A stretch of 64,000 nucleotides of DNA, from contig NZ_JABTYH010000029.1 in the NCBI RefSeq assembly GCF_013314975.1, positions 1 to 64,000 of the forward strand, in the 5' to 3' direction. The stretch comes from Pseudarthrobacter oxydans. Lineage in GTDB: Bacteria > Actinomycetota > Actinomycetes > Actinomycetales > Micrococcaceae. This document shows, piece by piece, positions 24,885-33,562 of this stretch (position 1 is the first letter of the stretch; every line of letters begins with the position of its first letter). The notes under the pieces were generated by a model, which was given only the letters and a program-made list of their open reading frames with translations, did not search any database and was not told the DNA's origin. A program made the translations under genes and the position numbers.

Positions 24885-26093
24885 ATGAGCAGCGTCCTCC
24901 AAACGTCCACGGCAGCCCCCGCCCGATCCACCAACCTGGCGATGGCCATCCTCGCCCTGGCCATGGGCGGGGTGGGCATCGGGGTTACCGAATTCACCAT
25001 GATGGGCCTGCTGCCGGAGGTCGAACAGGGCCTTGGGGTTTCCACGCCCGAGGCAGGCCACCTCATCTCCGCCTATGCCCTGGGGGTGGTGGTGGGAGCC
25101 CCGCTGCTGGCCGCGGTGGGCGCGAAGCTCCCCCGCAAGCACCTGGCGCTCGGACTGATGGTGTTCTTCACGGTGGCCAACCTGGCGTCCTTCCTCGCCC
25201 CGGATTACGGAACAATGCTGGTGTCGCGCTTCGCCGCCGGGCTGCCGCACGGCGCATTCTTCGGGGTCGCAGCAGTCATCGCGGCCTCCCTGGTTCCGCC
25301 CACGCGTCGGGGCTGGGCCATCTCAATGGTGATGGCCGGCCTGAGCATTTCCAACGTGGTGGGAGTTCCGTTTGCCACCTGGATGGGCCAGACCTACGGC
25401 TGGCGGCTGCTGTTTATCCTGGTGGGACTGATCGGCCTGCTGACCGTTGGCCTGGTATGGAAATTCGTCCCGTTCCACGAAGCCCACCCGGATGCAAGCA
25501 TCCGGCGCGAACTGGGCGCGCTCAAACGCCTTCAGGTGTGGCTGGCCATTCTGATCGGCATTGTCGGTTTTGGCGGCTTCTTTGCCACCTACACCTACAT
25601 CGCCCACACCATGACCATGGTGGCCGGCATCCCGTCCTCGCTGATTCCCCTGGTGGTGGCCCTGTATGGGCTGGGAATGGTGGCCGGCAACATCGTGGGC
25701 GGCCGGATTGCGGACAGGTCCGTGATGGGCACCCTCTACAAGGTGTTGCCCGGCATCGCCGTTGCCCTGGTGGTGTACGCCGTGGCCGTCCAGTGGCCGT
25801 GGTCCGCCTTTGTCATGGTGTTCGTAGTGGGCGCTTCCGGGTCCATGCTGATCCCCGCACTGCAGACCCGGCTCCTTGACGCGTCCCCCGATGCCCCCTC
25901 CCTGGCGTCATCGCTGAACCATGCTGCGCTGAACGTCGCCAACGCCCTCGGGGCATTCCTGGGCGGACTGGTGATCGCCCTGGGCTGGGGCTACACAGCC
26001 CCCGCCCTGGTAGGCGCCGTCCTCGCCCTGCTGGGGCTCGGCGTCGCGATCACCAGCGGACTGCTGGAGCGGAAGAGGCCGCTGGCGGCCTGA
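24885..26093 (+). CDS. MFS efflux transporter (AraJ/arabinose-efflux type)
   Basis: 402 residues with about 12 hydrophobic segments. The first helix contains GGVGIGVTEFTMMGLLPEV, typical of the AraJ/YdhP group, with the loop 2-3 motif AAVGAKLPRKH and RFAAGLPHGAFFG. The second half begins near LQVWLAILIGIVGFGGFF. The substrate is unknown; the group exports drugs and sugars in other bacteria. I place the start at ATG 24885; an in-frame extension back to about 24744 has no membrane-protein character. It is divergent from mutT. Confidence 0.85.
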   Translation: MSSVLQTSTAAPARSTNLAMAILALAMGGVGIGVTEFTMMGLLPEVEQGLGVSTPEAGHLISAYALGVVVGAPLLAAVGAKLPRKHLALGLMVFFTVANLASFLAPDYGTMLVSRFAAGLPHGAFFGVAAVIAASLVPPTRRGWAISMVMAGLSISNVVGVPFATWMGQTYGWRLLFILVGLIGLLTVGLVWKFVPFHEAHPDASIRRELGALKRLQVWLAILIGIVGFGGFFATYTYIAHTMTMVAGIPSSLIPLVVALYGLGMVAGNIVGGRIADRSVMGTLYKVLPGIAVALVVYAVAVQWPWSAFVMVFVVGASGSMLIPALQTRLLDASPDAPSLASSLNHAALNVANALGAFLGGLVIALGWGYTAPALVGAVLALLGLGVAITSGLLERKRPLAA

Positions 26094-26249
26094 TCCGTGG
26101 AGTGCTGATTCGTTCGCGGCCCGGCACCCGGCGGCCTTCCCGCAGGCCTGACGGGCAAACTGCCTGCAGGCCTGCTGACTTTAGGGGACCCGTATGTTAG
26201 CTTGAGCCACATCGGGACCATGAGATCCCGGTCACTATAAGGAGGAGAC

Positions 26250-26525
26250 ATGGGTTTTCTTGCTTGGATTATTCTGGGCCTCATCGTAGGGGCCATTGTT
26301 AAGGCTGTTATGCCCGGACGGGTTGGCGGCGGCTGGGTAACCAGCCTGGTGCTGGGTGTCGTGGGCGCCATCGTCGGCGGCTGGATCGGAAGCCTCCTGT
26401 TCAACAGGGGCGATCTTGCCTTCTTCGACCTCGGCACCTGGATTCTCGCTATCGTCGGCGGCCTGGTTGTGGCCGGCATCTATGGAGCTATCACCGGTCG
26501 CGGCAAGGCCACCCGCGCACCCTGA
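26250..26525 (+). CDS. GlsB/YeaQ/YmgE-family small membrane protein
   Basis: 91 residues, almost entirely three glycine-rich hydrophobic helices (WIILGLIVGAIVKAVMPGR, SLVLGVVGAIVGGWIGSLLF, LAIVGGLVVAGIYGAITGR). This is the transglycosylase-associated/GlsB family, often general-stress or envelope-stress induced. It has a strong SD, AAGGAGG. It stands alone, with a 156-bp upstream region and a clear terminator behind. I could not assign a stress-sigma promoter with confidence. Confidence 0.9.
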   Translation: MGFLAWIILGLIVGAIVKAVMPGRVGGGWVTSLVLGVVGAIVGGWIGSLLFNRGDLAFFDLGTWILAIVGGLVVAGIYGAITGRGKATRAP

Positions 26526-26553
26526 TCCGCTCCCGGGAAGAACATCAACAAGC

Positions 26554-26579
26554 AAGGGCTCCGGTGAACCGGAGCCCTT
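26554..26579 (+). terminator. intrinsic terminator after glsB-like gene
   Basis: AAGGGCTCCGG (26554-26564), loop TGAA, CCGGAGCCCTT (26569-26579): a perfect 11-bp stem followed by ATATGTTT. This is the clearest rho-independent terminator in the window. Confidence 0.9.
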
Positions 26580-26649
26580 ATATGTTTAATCCCGCCTGCC
26601 TGCTGAGGTGCGCACTGCCTGATGCGCAGGCAGCCGCGGCGTCCAGATC

Positions 26650-27561
26650 CTAGGCGGTTACCGGGACCGGAAGGTGCTGGGAACGCGCGCTGGCATAGAG
26701 GCAGACCGTGGCGGCTGTCCCCAGGTTGAGGCTTTCCGCGGAACCATACACCGGCACGGCTACCCGGTGGTCCGCCAGCGCGAGCTCCTCCGGGGACAGG
26801 CCCTGGGCCTCGTTGCCGAACAGCCAGGCCGTGGGCCGCTCCAGTGCGTACTCGGATTCCGGCCCGTCTCCGGTCAACCGGCGCCGGGCGTTCTCGTCCT
26901 GGAGGGTGTCGAGGTTGAGGGTCCCATAGCCGTCCGCCGCCAGGACGCCGATCCCCCTGGCACGGCAGGCGGCCGCAAGTTCGTCAATGTCCGCTCCCAG
27001 CACCACAGGTAGGTGGAAAAGCGAACCGGCCGTGGACCTGACGGCCTTGGGGTTGTAGATGTCAACGCTGGACGCCGTGAGGACCACGGCGTCGGCTCCT
27101 GCTGAATCCGCCGCGCGGAGGACCGTTCCGGCGTTGCCGGGGTCCCGGACCTGGCAGAGCACGGCAACCAGGCGGGGGCCGGCGTCGAGCACTTCCTGCA
27201 GCGTTACGTCAAGGAAACGGCAGACGGCGATGATCCCCTGCGGGTTGACGGTGTCCGCCATGGCAGCCAGGACCTCGTCGGTGGCCAGGCGGGCATTGAC
27301 TCCCTGGGACAGTTCCTCGAACTCCGGGTGCCGGTCCAGGCAGCTCTCACTGGCGAACACTTCGGTGACCACGCCTGGCTGGCCCGCGGCAAGGCGCTGC
27401 TGATGGAGCCTGAGCGCTTCCCGCACTGCCTGCGGCCCCTCGGCAAGGAATTGTCCACGCTTTAAACGGGCCGGGCGCCCGGCAAGCTTTGCCACATCCC
27501 TGACCCGATCAGCTCGGGGATTGGACAGTGGAAAATCTTGCGGGCGCCCGGTTTCGTTCAT
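26650..27561 (-). CDS. TrmH/SpoU-family 2'-O-ribose RNA methyltransferase
   Basis: 303-residue SAM-dependent SPOUT methyltransferase, probably acting on 23S rRNA. There is an N-terminal substrate-binding domain with GQFLAEGPQAVREAL. The three SPOUT motifs follow: QVRDPGNAGTVLRAADSAG, WLFGNEAQGLS, and VPVYGSAESLNLGTAATVCLY, which forms the knot. The exact nucleotide cannot be read from sequence; the position beside rplT is shared by many actinobacteria. ATG start. It lies 64 bp after rplT, with a hairpin between. Confidence 0.88.
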   Translation of the reverse strand: MNETGRPQDFPLSNPRADRVRDVAKLAGRPARLKRGQFLAEGPQAVREALRLHQQRLAAGQPGVVTEVFASESCLDRHPEFEELSQGVNARLATDEVLAAMADTVNPQGIIAVCRFLDVTLQEVLDAGPRLVAVLCQVRDPGNAGTVLRAADSAGADAVVLTASSVDIYNPKAVRSTAGSLFHLPVVLGADIDELAAACRARGIGVLAADGYGTLNLDTLQDENARRRLTGDGPESEYALERPTAWLFGNEAQGLSPEELALADHRVAVPVYGSAESLNLGTAATVCLYASARSQHLPVPVTA

Positions 27562-27563
27562 AT

Positions 27564-27595
27564 AAGAACTTTAGTGGCTGCTGCCACCGGTTCTT
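27564..27595 (-). terminator. hairpin between rplT and trmH-like gene
   Basis: A two-tier stem: AAGAAC (27564-27569) with GTTCTT (27590-27595), and GTGGC (27574-27578) with GCCAC (27583-27587). It lies in the 64-bp rplT-trmH gap, just before the trmH start codon. It may terminate part of the infC-rpmI-rplT transcript or act as a processing site; there is no long T-tract. Confidence 0.5.
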
Positions 27596-27625
27596 GAACT
27601 GTCCCTGACGGGGAACAGCCGTTTG

Positions 27626-28012
27626 CTAGGCGACAGCCTTCTTGGCGGAGGTGTCGGCAGGCAGGGAATCCTTGGCAACCTTGACCAGCGCTGCGAAAGC
27701 GTTGGCGTCGGAAACGGCCAGCTCGGCCAGCATGCGGCGGTCAACCTCAACCTCAGCGGCCTTCAGGCCCTGGATCAGGCGGTTGTAGGTGAGTCCGTTG
27801 GCGCGGGACGCAGCGTTGATGCGCTGGATCCACAGGCGGCGGAAGTCGCCCTTCTTCTTCTTGCGGTCGCCGTAGCTGTACACAAACGAGTGCAGCAGCT
27901 GCTCTTTGGCCTTGCGGTACAGGCGTGAACGCTGTCCACGGTAGCCCTTTGCGCGTTCAAGGATAACCCGGCGCTTCTTGTGGGCGTTGACCGCCCTCTT
28001 CACACGTGCCAC
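27626..28012 (-). CDS. rplT: 50S ribosomal protein L20
   Basis: Early 23S rRNA-binding assembly protein, 128 residues. The basic N-terminal half ([31 protein letters not shown]) and [18 protein letters not shown] are diagnostic. GTG start. It is third in infC-rpmI-rplT. In other bacteria L20 represses this operon by binding its mRNA; I see no obvious pseudoknot mimic here, so that regulation remains open. Confidence 0.98.
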   Translation of the reverse strand: MARVKRAVNAHKKRRVILERAKGYRGQRSRLYRKAKEQLLHSFVYSYGDRKKKKGDFRRLWIQRINAASRANGLTYNRLIQGLKAAEVEVDRRMLAELAVSDANAFAALVKVAKDSLPADTSAKKAVA

Positions 28013-28131
28013 GTGCGTACTCCTTCGAAAATTCTGCTCCCAAGCATCTACTGCCGGTATTCCCGGCGGCCTGAGAAGGCTTTTTGGTAGGTGACTTACA
28101 CCAGGTGGTGGTCAGTCAAAGAACTTGGAAA

Positions 28132-28326
28132 CTAGATGCCGAGCATCTTCCGGATGACCTTGGCGTCGCCCTTGAAGACGATCTTGTCGCCGGCGAGGCG
28201 GCGGGTCAGCCTGGAGGACTTGTGCTCGAGGTAGTGGCGGCGGTTGGCCTGCTGGCGGCGCAGCTTGCCGCTGCCGGTCAGCTTGAAGCGCTTCTTGGCA
28301 CCACTGTGGGTCTTCATCTTCGGCAT
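28132..28326 (-). CDS. rpmI: 50S ribosomal protein L35
   Basis: 64 residues, highly basic: [14 protein letters not shown] at the start and [18 protein letters not shown] in the middle are textbook L35. ATG start. It lies between infC (115 bp upstream) and rplT (119 bp downstream); both gaps are longer than usual within an operon and hold no ORF. Confidence 0.98.
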   Translation of the reverse strand: MPKMKTHSGAKKRFKLTGSGKLRRQQANRRHYLEHKSSRLTRRLAGDKIVFKGDAKVIRKMLGI

Positions 28327-28441
28327 GGGAACCGATCTCCTTACGTTCCGCAGGCTGGGCCTGCAGCTCTATCGCGCAGCTGCCCCTCAGGGCGGCGTGC
28401 TGGTTGCTGACTGCCGGAGGGCGACCTCCGGCAGCTGTGGA

Positions 28442-29485
28442 CTAAGTGGTCTTCTTGCCGGCCGGCTTTGGCGCTGCCTTGGGGGCGGGCCGTGCGGCAG
28501 GCTTCGGCGCAGCGGGCCTGGCCACCGGCTTCGGCGGAGCAGGCACTGCTGCCGGCTTCGGCGCGGCGGCCGGAGCAGCTGCAGCGGGCTTCTCCGCTGC
28601 GGCCTTCGGTGCCGGTGCCGCCTTGGGCTCTGCTGCCTTGGGAGCAGCAGCCGCCTTGGGAGCGGCAGCCTTCGGGGCCTCCTGCTTCGGGGCTTCAGCC
28701 TTGGGTGCTTCCTGCTTCGGCGCCTCGGCGGCCTTGGCGGGGGCTTCGGCTGCAGCGGGCTCGACGACGGCGGCCGGCTCCTGCGCAGGTGCCTCGGCTG
28801 TTGCCTCAGGTTCGGTCGAGACGGTGAATCCCTCAGGCAGCAGGTCGGCCAGTGACTGCGTCATGGGTGCCTGGTCGTCGCCGGAGGTGTCAACGCGGCC
28901 GGAAGCCTTGGCTTCGTTCTGCGCTTTTGCCTCGGCACGCTGCGTAGCGCGGCGGGCTTCGGCCTTGGCCTCTGCCTTGTTCTTCAGCGGACCAACCACC
29001 ATGACCATGTTTCGGCCGTCGATGCGGGGGCTGGACTCAACAACGCCAACTTCCGCAACGTCGTCGGCGAAGCGCTGGAGCAGGCGGATGCCCATTTCCG
29101 GACGCTGCTGCTCGCGGCCACGGAACTGGATCATGGCCTTGACCTTGTCCCCGGCGCCGAGGAAGCGCAGTGCGTGCCCGCGCTTGGTCTCGTAGTCGTG
29201 GGTGTCGATCTTCAGGCGGAAGCGGATTTCCTTCAGAACGGTGTTCGTCTGGTTCTTCCGTGCTTCACGTGCCTTAACCGCGGCCTCGTACTTGTACTTG
29301 CCGAAGTCCATCAGCTTGCACACCGGAGGCTTCGCCTGAGGTGCAACTTCAACGAGATCAAGGTCGGACTCGGCAGCCAGACGCAGGGCATCCTCAATAC
29401 GGACGATTCCTACCTGTTCACCTGCAGGGCCGACCAGCCGCACCTCGGGGACGCGGATACGCTCATTGATTCTTGGCTCGCTAAT
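28442..29485 (-). CDS. infC: translation initiation factor IF-3 with long C-terminal tail; AUU start
   Basis: IF-3 binds the 30S subunit and checks start codons. Residues 1-170 are the normal two-domain factor ([17 protein letters not shown], then [18 protein letters not shown], then the C-domain with PLKNKAEAK). Residues 172-347 are an added Ala/Pro/Lys-rich tail with repeated [12 protein letters not shown]-like units, a low-complexity extension seen in Micrococcaceae relatives. The start is ATT at 29483-29485, with AGGAG 7 nt upstream; no ATG or GTG fits the IF-3 N-terminus, and the upstream frame is not coding-like. A non-AUG start lets IF-3 limit its own synthesis. Confidence 0.94.
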   Translation of the reverse strand: MSEPRINERIRVPEVRLVGPAGEQVGIVRIEDALRLAAESDLDLVEVAPQAKPPVCKLMDFGKYKYEAAVKAREARKNQTNTVLKEIRFRLKIDTHDYETKRGHALRFLGAGDKVKAMIQFRGREQQRPEMGIRLLQRFADDVAEVGVVESSPRIDGRNMVMVVGPLKNKAEAKAEARRATQRAEAKAQNEAKASGRVDTSGDDQAPMTQSLADLLPEGFTVSTEPEATAEAPAQEPAAVVEPAAAEAPAKAAEAPKQEAPKAEAPKQEAPKAAAPKAAAAPKAAEPKAAPAPKAAAEKPAAAAPAAAPKPAAVPAPPKPVARPAAPKPAARPAPKAAPKPAGKKTT

Positions 29486-29512
29486 GTTAAAGCTCCTGTT
29501 TTTGTTGTGGAA

Positions 29513-29545
29513 TCCGGCAAATAGAGAAGGCCCCCAATTGCCGGA
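29513..29545 (-). promoter_or_regulatory. hairpin in the infC leader
   Basis: TCCGGCAA (29513-29520) pairs perfectly with TTGCCGGA (29538-29545), loop 17 nt, ending about 15 nt before the infC SD on the minus strand. It is a leader element of the IF-3 operon, possibly regulatory. No T-tract follows. A TTGACG word lies further upstream near 29740, but I could not find a well-spaced -10. Confidence 0.5.
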
Positions 29546-29829
29546 GCAATCGAAGGCCTCTGAAAGATCGGATGCAGGTCCCGCGAAGGGACTGCGCACA
29601 CAGGTCCGGCTCATGCCGGCTCCATGCCCAACCAGGTACCCGGCAACCTTGCGTTCCTGAATATAGGAACAGCGGCTGGCGCGGGTGGGAGAGAACTCCG
29701 CTTGCAAACTGCATGCCATCTTACAGAAAAAATTCCCGTCAACGCTGTGCAGCGCCGGTGGGAACCTTGATCGTTTGGGACAATCTCTGAAATAACGACA
29801 TCCAGTCGGTCTGTGTCAAGCTTACCAGT

Positions 29830-30228
29830 ATGAGCACCCCAGACAGTAATTCATACGTTTTCGAGCCTGCGGCGGATGAGGCAGGTGCCGCCGGCGACGT
29901 CTCGCAGCAGATCCGCGACATTTCCGAAGTGCCGGCGATCGAGGTCATCACCACAGCCGCCGTCCACCTGATGAGCGCAGCCGCGGTAAAGCTGGGGCTG
30001 GCGGCCGAGGACAACGCCGAGGAGCTGAAGGACCTGGACGAGGCCCGGAAACTGATCACCGCCCTGGCCGGCCTGGTGACTGCCGCCGCCCCGGAGATCG
30101 GATCCCAGCACGCCGGACCCCTGCGTGACGGACTGCGTTCGCTGCAGCTGGCATTCCGCGAAGAGTCTTTGATCCCCGATGCCCCGGGCAAGGGCCCGGG
30201 CGAGAAGTACACCGGGGCAGTGAACTAG
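29830..30228 (+). CDS. DUF1844-domain protein
   Basis: 132 residues, acidic and helical. DUF1844 pattern: ISEVPAIEVITTAAVHLMSAAAVKLGLA, then ELKDLDEARKLITALAGLVTAAA (both shortened here to their start). The function of the family is unknown. It is divergent from infC, a neighbourhood conserved in actinobacteria. ATG start. It ends in a strong terminator. No signal peptide or membrane segment is clear. Confidence 0.85.
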   Translation: MSTPDSNSYVFEPAADEAGAAGDVSQQIRDISEVPAIEVITTAAVHLMSAAAVKLGLAAEDNAEELKDLDEARKLITALAGLVTAAAPEIGSQHAGPLRDGLRSLQLAFREESLIPDAPGKGPGEKYTGAVN

Positions 30229-30252
30229 GGATAAACCAGCCCAAGCAGTTGA

Positions 30253-30290
30253 CGACGGCGGGACGGCCTTCACAGGTCGTCCCGCCGTCG
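30253..30290. terminator. terminator between DUF1844 gene and MFS gene
   Basis: CGACGGCGGGACG (30253-30265) and CGTCCCGCCGTCG (30278-30290) form a perfect 13-bp stem with a 12-nt loop, followed on the plus strand by CGCTTTTA. It lies between convergent genes, so it may serve both. Confidence 0.85.
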
Positions 30291-30367
30291 CGCTTTTAAT
30301 GGAGTTCTTGTCCAGCTATGCAGACTTCAGCGCCTCGGAAGCCTGCGTATCCGGACAAAAACCCGGC

Positions 30368-31666
30368 CTACTGGGCTGGGGATTTGCCCCGGCGGCGCTG
30401 CTGGAGGATAAGGCCTGCGAAGCAGAGTACGACGCCGGCAGCACCCACCGAGACGAAGCCTCCGGACGGCCCCGTCACGTCGATGAAGACACCCGCAAGC
30501 GGTGCACCCAAAGCCACGCCGCCGGTCAGTGCCGAGCCGTACCAGCCCATGGCCTCCCCGCGGCGTTCCTCGGCCACCAGGTCCGCAACTTTTTCCGACG
30601 CGGACGACAATACGGGTGCGCAAAGAAGTCCCGGCAGGATCGCGGTGAACGCCAGCGACCACGTATCGTGCGCGAAACCCATTGGGATTGTCAGCGCAGC
30701 CATTCCGAGCAGCAGGAGGATCGGCGAGACCGGGCGGTGCATGGCCCCGTATACCAGGCCCCCCACCACGGACGCGGCGCACCAGAAGAGGAAGACGATG
30801 CCGATTTCTGCCTGGCGTCCCCCGGTTTCCAGGGCGGCGACGATGCCAACGTCGGTTCCGCTCAGCACCATGCCCGCTCCCGCCGCCACGGCGAAGACGG
30901 CCGCCACGGTGGCGGTGAACCAGGCGAAGTTGTGGGCCACCTTGCTGCGCAGGCCCGGTCCGCGGTGCGTTGCGCCCGCAGGCACCAGTTCTGCCGCCGC
31001 CTCCTGCAGGTGGGCAGGGGCGGCGGACACCACGGCGGCCTCGGCGGCGTGGCGTTCATCGGCACTGCATTCCTCATCCTGCGCAGGGCTCCGGGTGGGC
31101 GGGTTGAACCACATGAGGAACAGCCCGGCCAGCGAGGTGGAAACTCCCACGATGGTGAGGCCAAGCACCGTAAAGCCGCTGGTAGCAACGATGGCGCCTG
31201 CAGCGGGACCGATCATGAACACCACCTCAGTGGTGATCGCATCGAGGGCGAAGGCCGTACGGCGCTGGTCGCCGTCGGCCAGCACACCCAGGGACTGGCG
31301 CACCACGCTGAAAATGGGAAGCGTGAGCAGGCCGCCCACAAACACCAGCGGAAGGAGCCACTGGTAGGACACGTGCGGGACAACCGACCAGATGACCGCT
31401 TCCGAGATGACGGAGGGGATGAGTGCTGTCCGGAGGCCCACGGTGTCAACCCGCCTCCCGCGCCATGGTGCGCCGACCGCAATGCCGATGGTCATGACGG
31501 CCGCGGCAGCGCCAGCGGCGGCGTACCCCTGGTCCAGGCTGAGGACGATGTGCAGGGTCAGCAGCACTCCGGCAGCGGAGTGGGGAATGCGGGCAACCAT
31601 GCCCACCAGCAACAGCCGGCGGATAGGCCGTACGGCAAGCAACTCCCGGTAGAGAGCGAAATTCAC
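30368..31666 (-). CDS. MFS transporter
   Basis: 432 residues, about 12 membrane segments. The usual long cytoplasmic loop lies between helices 6 and 7 (about 190-240; charged, Ala/Glu-rich). The first half has PIRRLLLVGMVARIPHSAAGVLL, APWRGRRVDTVG (a loop 2-3 motif) and TLPIFSVVRQSLGVLADGDQRRTAFALDA (start and end of the loop 4-5 region). It looks like a drug or metabolite exporter; the substrate cannot be told. GTG start. It lies 55 bp downstream of the sseB-like gene and may be the last gene of the his transcript. Confidence 0.82.
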   Translation of the reverse strand: MNFALYRELLAVRPIRRLLLVGMVARIPHSAAGVLLTLHIVLSLDQGYAAAGAAAAVMTIGIAVGAPWRGRRVDTVGLRTALIPSVISEAVIWSVVPHVSYQWLLPLVFVGGLLTLPIFSVVRQSLGVLADGDQRRTAFALDAITTEVVFMIGPAAGAIVATSGFTVLGLTIVGVSTSLAGLFLMWFNPPTRSPAQDEECSADERHAAEAAVVSAAPAHLQEAAAELVPAGATHRGPGLRSKVAHNFAWFTATVAAVFAVAAGAGMVLSGTDVGIVAALETGGRQAEIGIVFLFWCAASVVGGLVYGAMHRPVSPILLLLGMAALTIPMGFAHDTWSLAFTAILPGLLCAPVLSSASEKVADLVAEERRGEAMGWYGSALTGGVALGAPLAGVFIDVTGPSGGFVSVGAAGVVLCFAGLILQQRRRGKSPAQ

Positions 31667-31721
31667 GGAGTGATCCTTAAGTCCTGCCGCAGTGGCCGGG
31701 GATCACCCCGCTGGCTGCCGG

Positions 31722-32603
31722 CTAGTGGTCTGCACGCCTCAACTTGATGTCGATCGAGTCGACGCGCTCCCCAAACAATACATTCCGAGACCATTCGGCC
31801 TGGAGTCCGCCCACCAGCTCCTGGACCCCCGCGGCATCCAGCCCGTCCTCCAGGTAAAGCACCACCTGCAGTTCCGGCCCGGCGCCGCCGCCTGCCGCCA
31901 CGGTCCCGTCGGCGGCACGGGCGGCCACTCCCCTGCCCTGCACCAGTTCGAGGTTCCGGACAGCGGGAAAAACGGCCGCCGCCCTGCCCATCTCGGCAGC
32001 GAGTTCCTGGTCCTTGTAGGACGGGGTCCACTGCTGCTGCTGGGCCAGCGCCCACACGGCAGGCCGCCGCACCACGAAGGTGAAGGCAGAGCCCGGATCA
32101 AGGACCAGCAGTTCTGCGCCTTCGGCGACGGCCGAGAGCGCGGCGCGTGCGGCGTACACGGCAACGGGCCTGGCTCCGGGATGCCAGGCGGCCAGGGCCG
32201 CCGTGGAGGTGAAGGCTGGCATTGCGGTCCTGCCGTCGGCGGCTTTGAGCGTGACCAGCGCCATGTCGGCCTGCTTGTCGGCCTGCAGGCCGTCCTGGCC
32301 TTCCGCTTCCTCCGCGAGCTGGGCAACAATCGGGATGAACACCCGTGCGGTGGCCAGCGAGGCGACGACGGCCGCCTCGTCCCCGGTTCCGCCCAGGAGT
32401 GCGGCTATGGCGGCGAGATAGGCACCGCTGGCCGTCCCGTCGTCGTTCTCGAAGTTGTGGATCCTGGCGTCGTCGCCGGCCAGGCTCCGGCCTGCCCAGG
32501 GCTGGCCCGCGGAGTCCGTGGCACCGCCGGCACCTGCCAGCGCCGCAGCGATGTGCCCCGGCAGCTGGCGGGCTGACGGAGTCCCTGATTCATTGCTGGC
32601 CAT
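31722..32603 (-). CDS. SseB-family protein
   Basis: 293 residues. The middle part (about 75-200) fits the SseB N-terminal domain (ATARVFIPIVAQL, MALVTLKAADGRTAMPAFTSTAALAAWHP, and LLVLDPGSAFTFVVRRP, quoted in parts), and the rest resembles the C-terminal domain. SseB proteins are poorly understood; the Salmonella type III secretion translocator of the same name is unrelated. No secretion genes are present. Its position 14 bp after priA is conserved in related actinobacteria, so cotranscription with his genes is likely. Confidence 0.75.
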   Translation of the reverse strand: MASNESGTPSARQLPGHIAAALAGAGGATDSAGQPWAGRSLAGDDARIHNFENDDGTASGAYLAAIAALLGGTGDEAAVVASLATARVFIPIVAQLAEEAEGQDGLQADKQADMALVTLKAADGRTAMPAFTSTAALAAWHPGARPVAVYAARAALSAVAEGAELLVLDPGSAFTFVVRRPAVWALAQQQQWTPSYKDQELAAEMGRAAAVFPAVRNLELVQGRGVAARAADGTVAAGGGAGPELQVVLYLEDGLDAAGVQELVGGLQAEWSRNVLFGERVDSIDIKLRRADH

Positions 32604-32617
32604 GCCGGTGTGCGCCC

Positions 32618-33364
32618 TTAGCGGCGGCCGGCGACGTCGAGGGCTTCGGGCAGCGTAAAGGCGCCCGCGTAGAGGGCCTTGCCCACGATGGCACCTTCAA
32701 CGCCCAGGGGCACCAGGGAGCGGAGGACCTTGAGGTCGTCGAGGCTGGAGATGCCGCCGGAAGCCACTACGGGCTTGCCCGTTTTCTCCACCATCTGGCG
32801 GAGGAGTTCCACGTTGGGCCCCTGCAGGGTTCCGTCCTTCGTCACGTCCGTGACTACATAGCGGCTGCAGCCGGCTTCCTCAAGGCGGCCCAGGACCTCC
32901 CAGAGGTCTCCGCCTTCCTTCGTCCAGCCGCGGCCGGCCAGCGTGGTTCCGCGGACGTCGAGCCCGACGGCGATTTTGTCACCAAAGCGCTCGATGGCCC
33001 GGCGGGTCCATTCGGGGTTTTCCAGCGCGGCGGTTCCCAGGTTCACGCGGGCAACGCCGAGGTTCAGTGCCGCTTCGAGCGTTTCATCGTCACGCAGCCC
33101 GCCGGACAGTTCCACCTTGATGTCCAGCCTGCCCACCACTTCGCGGAGCAGCTCCGCGTTTGAGCCGCGGCCGAAGGCTGCATCCAGGTCCACCAGATGG
33201 ACCCATTCAGCTCCCTGCTGCTGCCAGTTCAGCGCCGCTTCGAGCGGCGTCCCGTAACTGGTCTCACTGCCCGCTTCCCCCTGCACCAGCCGGACGGCCT
33301 GGCCGTTGACGACGTCGACGGCGGGCAGCAGTTCGAGAACGGGAAGGTCAGTTGCAGTGGTCAT
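32618..33364 (-). CDS. priA: phosphoribosyl isomerase A (HisA/PriA)
   Basis: TIM-barrel Amadori isomerase, 248 residues. Actinobacterial PriA acts on both ProFAR (histidine) and PRA (tryptophan). The paired half-barrel phosphate motifs are seen: [15 protein letters not shown] with Asp as base near residue 16, [10 protein letters not shown], and [14 protein letters not shown] with the acid Asp. No trpF is in the window, so the dual role is likely but inferred. ATG with TGAGG upstream. It lies downstream of hisH and a 52-codon membrane ORF. Confidence 0.92.
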   Translation of the reverse strand: MTTATDLPVLELLPAVDVVNGQAVRLVQGEAGSETSYGTPLEAALNWQQQGAEWVHLVDLDAAFGRGSNAELLREVVGRLDIKVELSGGLRDDETLEAALNLGVARVNLGTAALENPEWTRRAIERFGDKIAVGLDVRGTTLAGRGWTKEGGDLWEVLGRLEEAGCSRYVVTDVTKDGTLQGPNVELLRQMVEKTGKPVVASGGISSLDDLKVLRSLVPLGVEGAIVGKALYAGAFTLPEALDVAGRR

Positions 33365-33403
33365 GGTGAATCCTCAGGGTGGGGGCAGGATGGCCTGCCG
33401 CGG

Positions 33404-33562
33404 TCAGTTGCCCGGCAGCGTCAGCAGATAGGCGGCGAGCAGCGACATGCCCGCAAGAACATAAAACGAAATCTGGGTCCAGAGCGGCTTGTGCTGCTGC
33501 CTGAAGGAAAGGGCACCGCCGACGAGCACGCCGGCAAGCCCCATCAGGAGAACGGACCACAT
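33404..33562 (-). CDS. 52-residue membrane protein within the his cluster
   Basis: A small ORF fills the gap between hisH and priA. The ATG at 33562 directly follows the hisH TAG with no gap, and the TGA ends 39 bp before priA. The product has two hydrophobic helices (residues 3-17, VLLMGLAGVLVGGAL, and about 32-48, FYVLAGMSLLAAYLLTL) joined by a polar turn RQQHKPLWTQ. This is coherent membrane topology with codon bias like its neighbours, so I regard it as a real gene. Function unknown; it belongs to no family I can name. Confidence 0.7.
   Translation of the reverse strand: MWSVLLMGLAGVLVGGALSFRQQHKPLWTQISFYVLAGMSLLAAYLLTLPGN

Noticed and set aside
26094-26249. stress sigma-factor promoter before the glsB-like gene
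   Set aside because: AGGGGAC and TATGTT words are present, but spacing does not fit a consensus well enough to claim.
29486-29719. infC start at an upstream codon giving a 425-residue protein
   Set aside because: The added 78 residues are not IF-3-like and would hide the well-placed AGGAG-ATT start.
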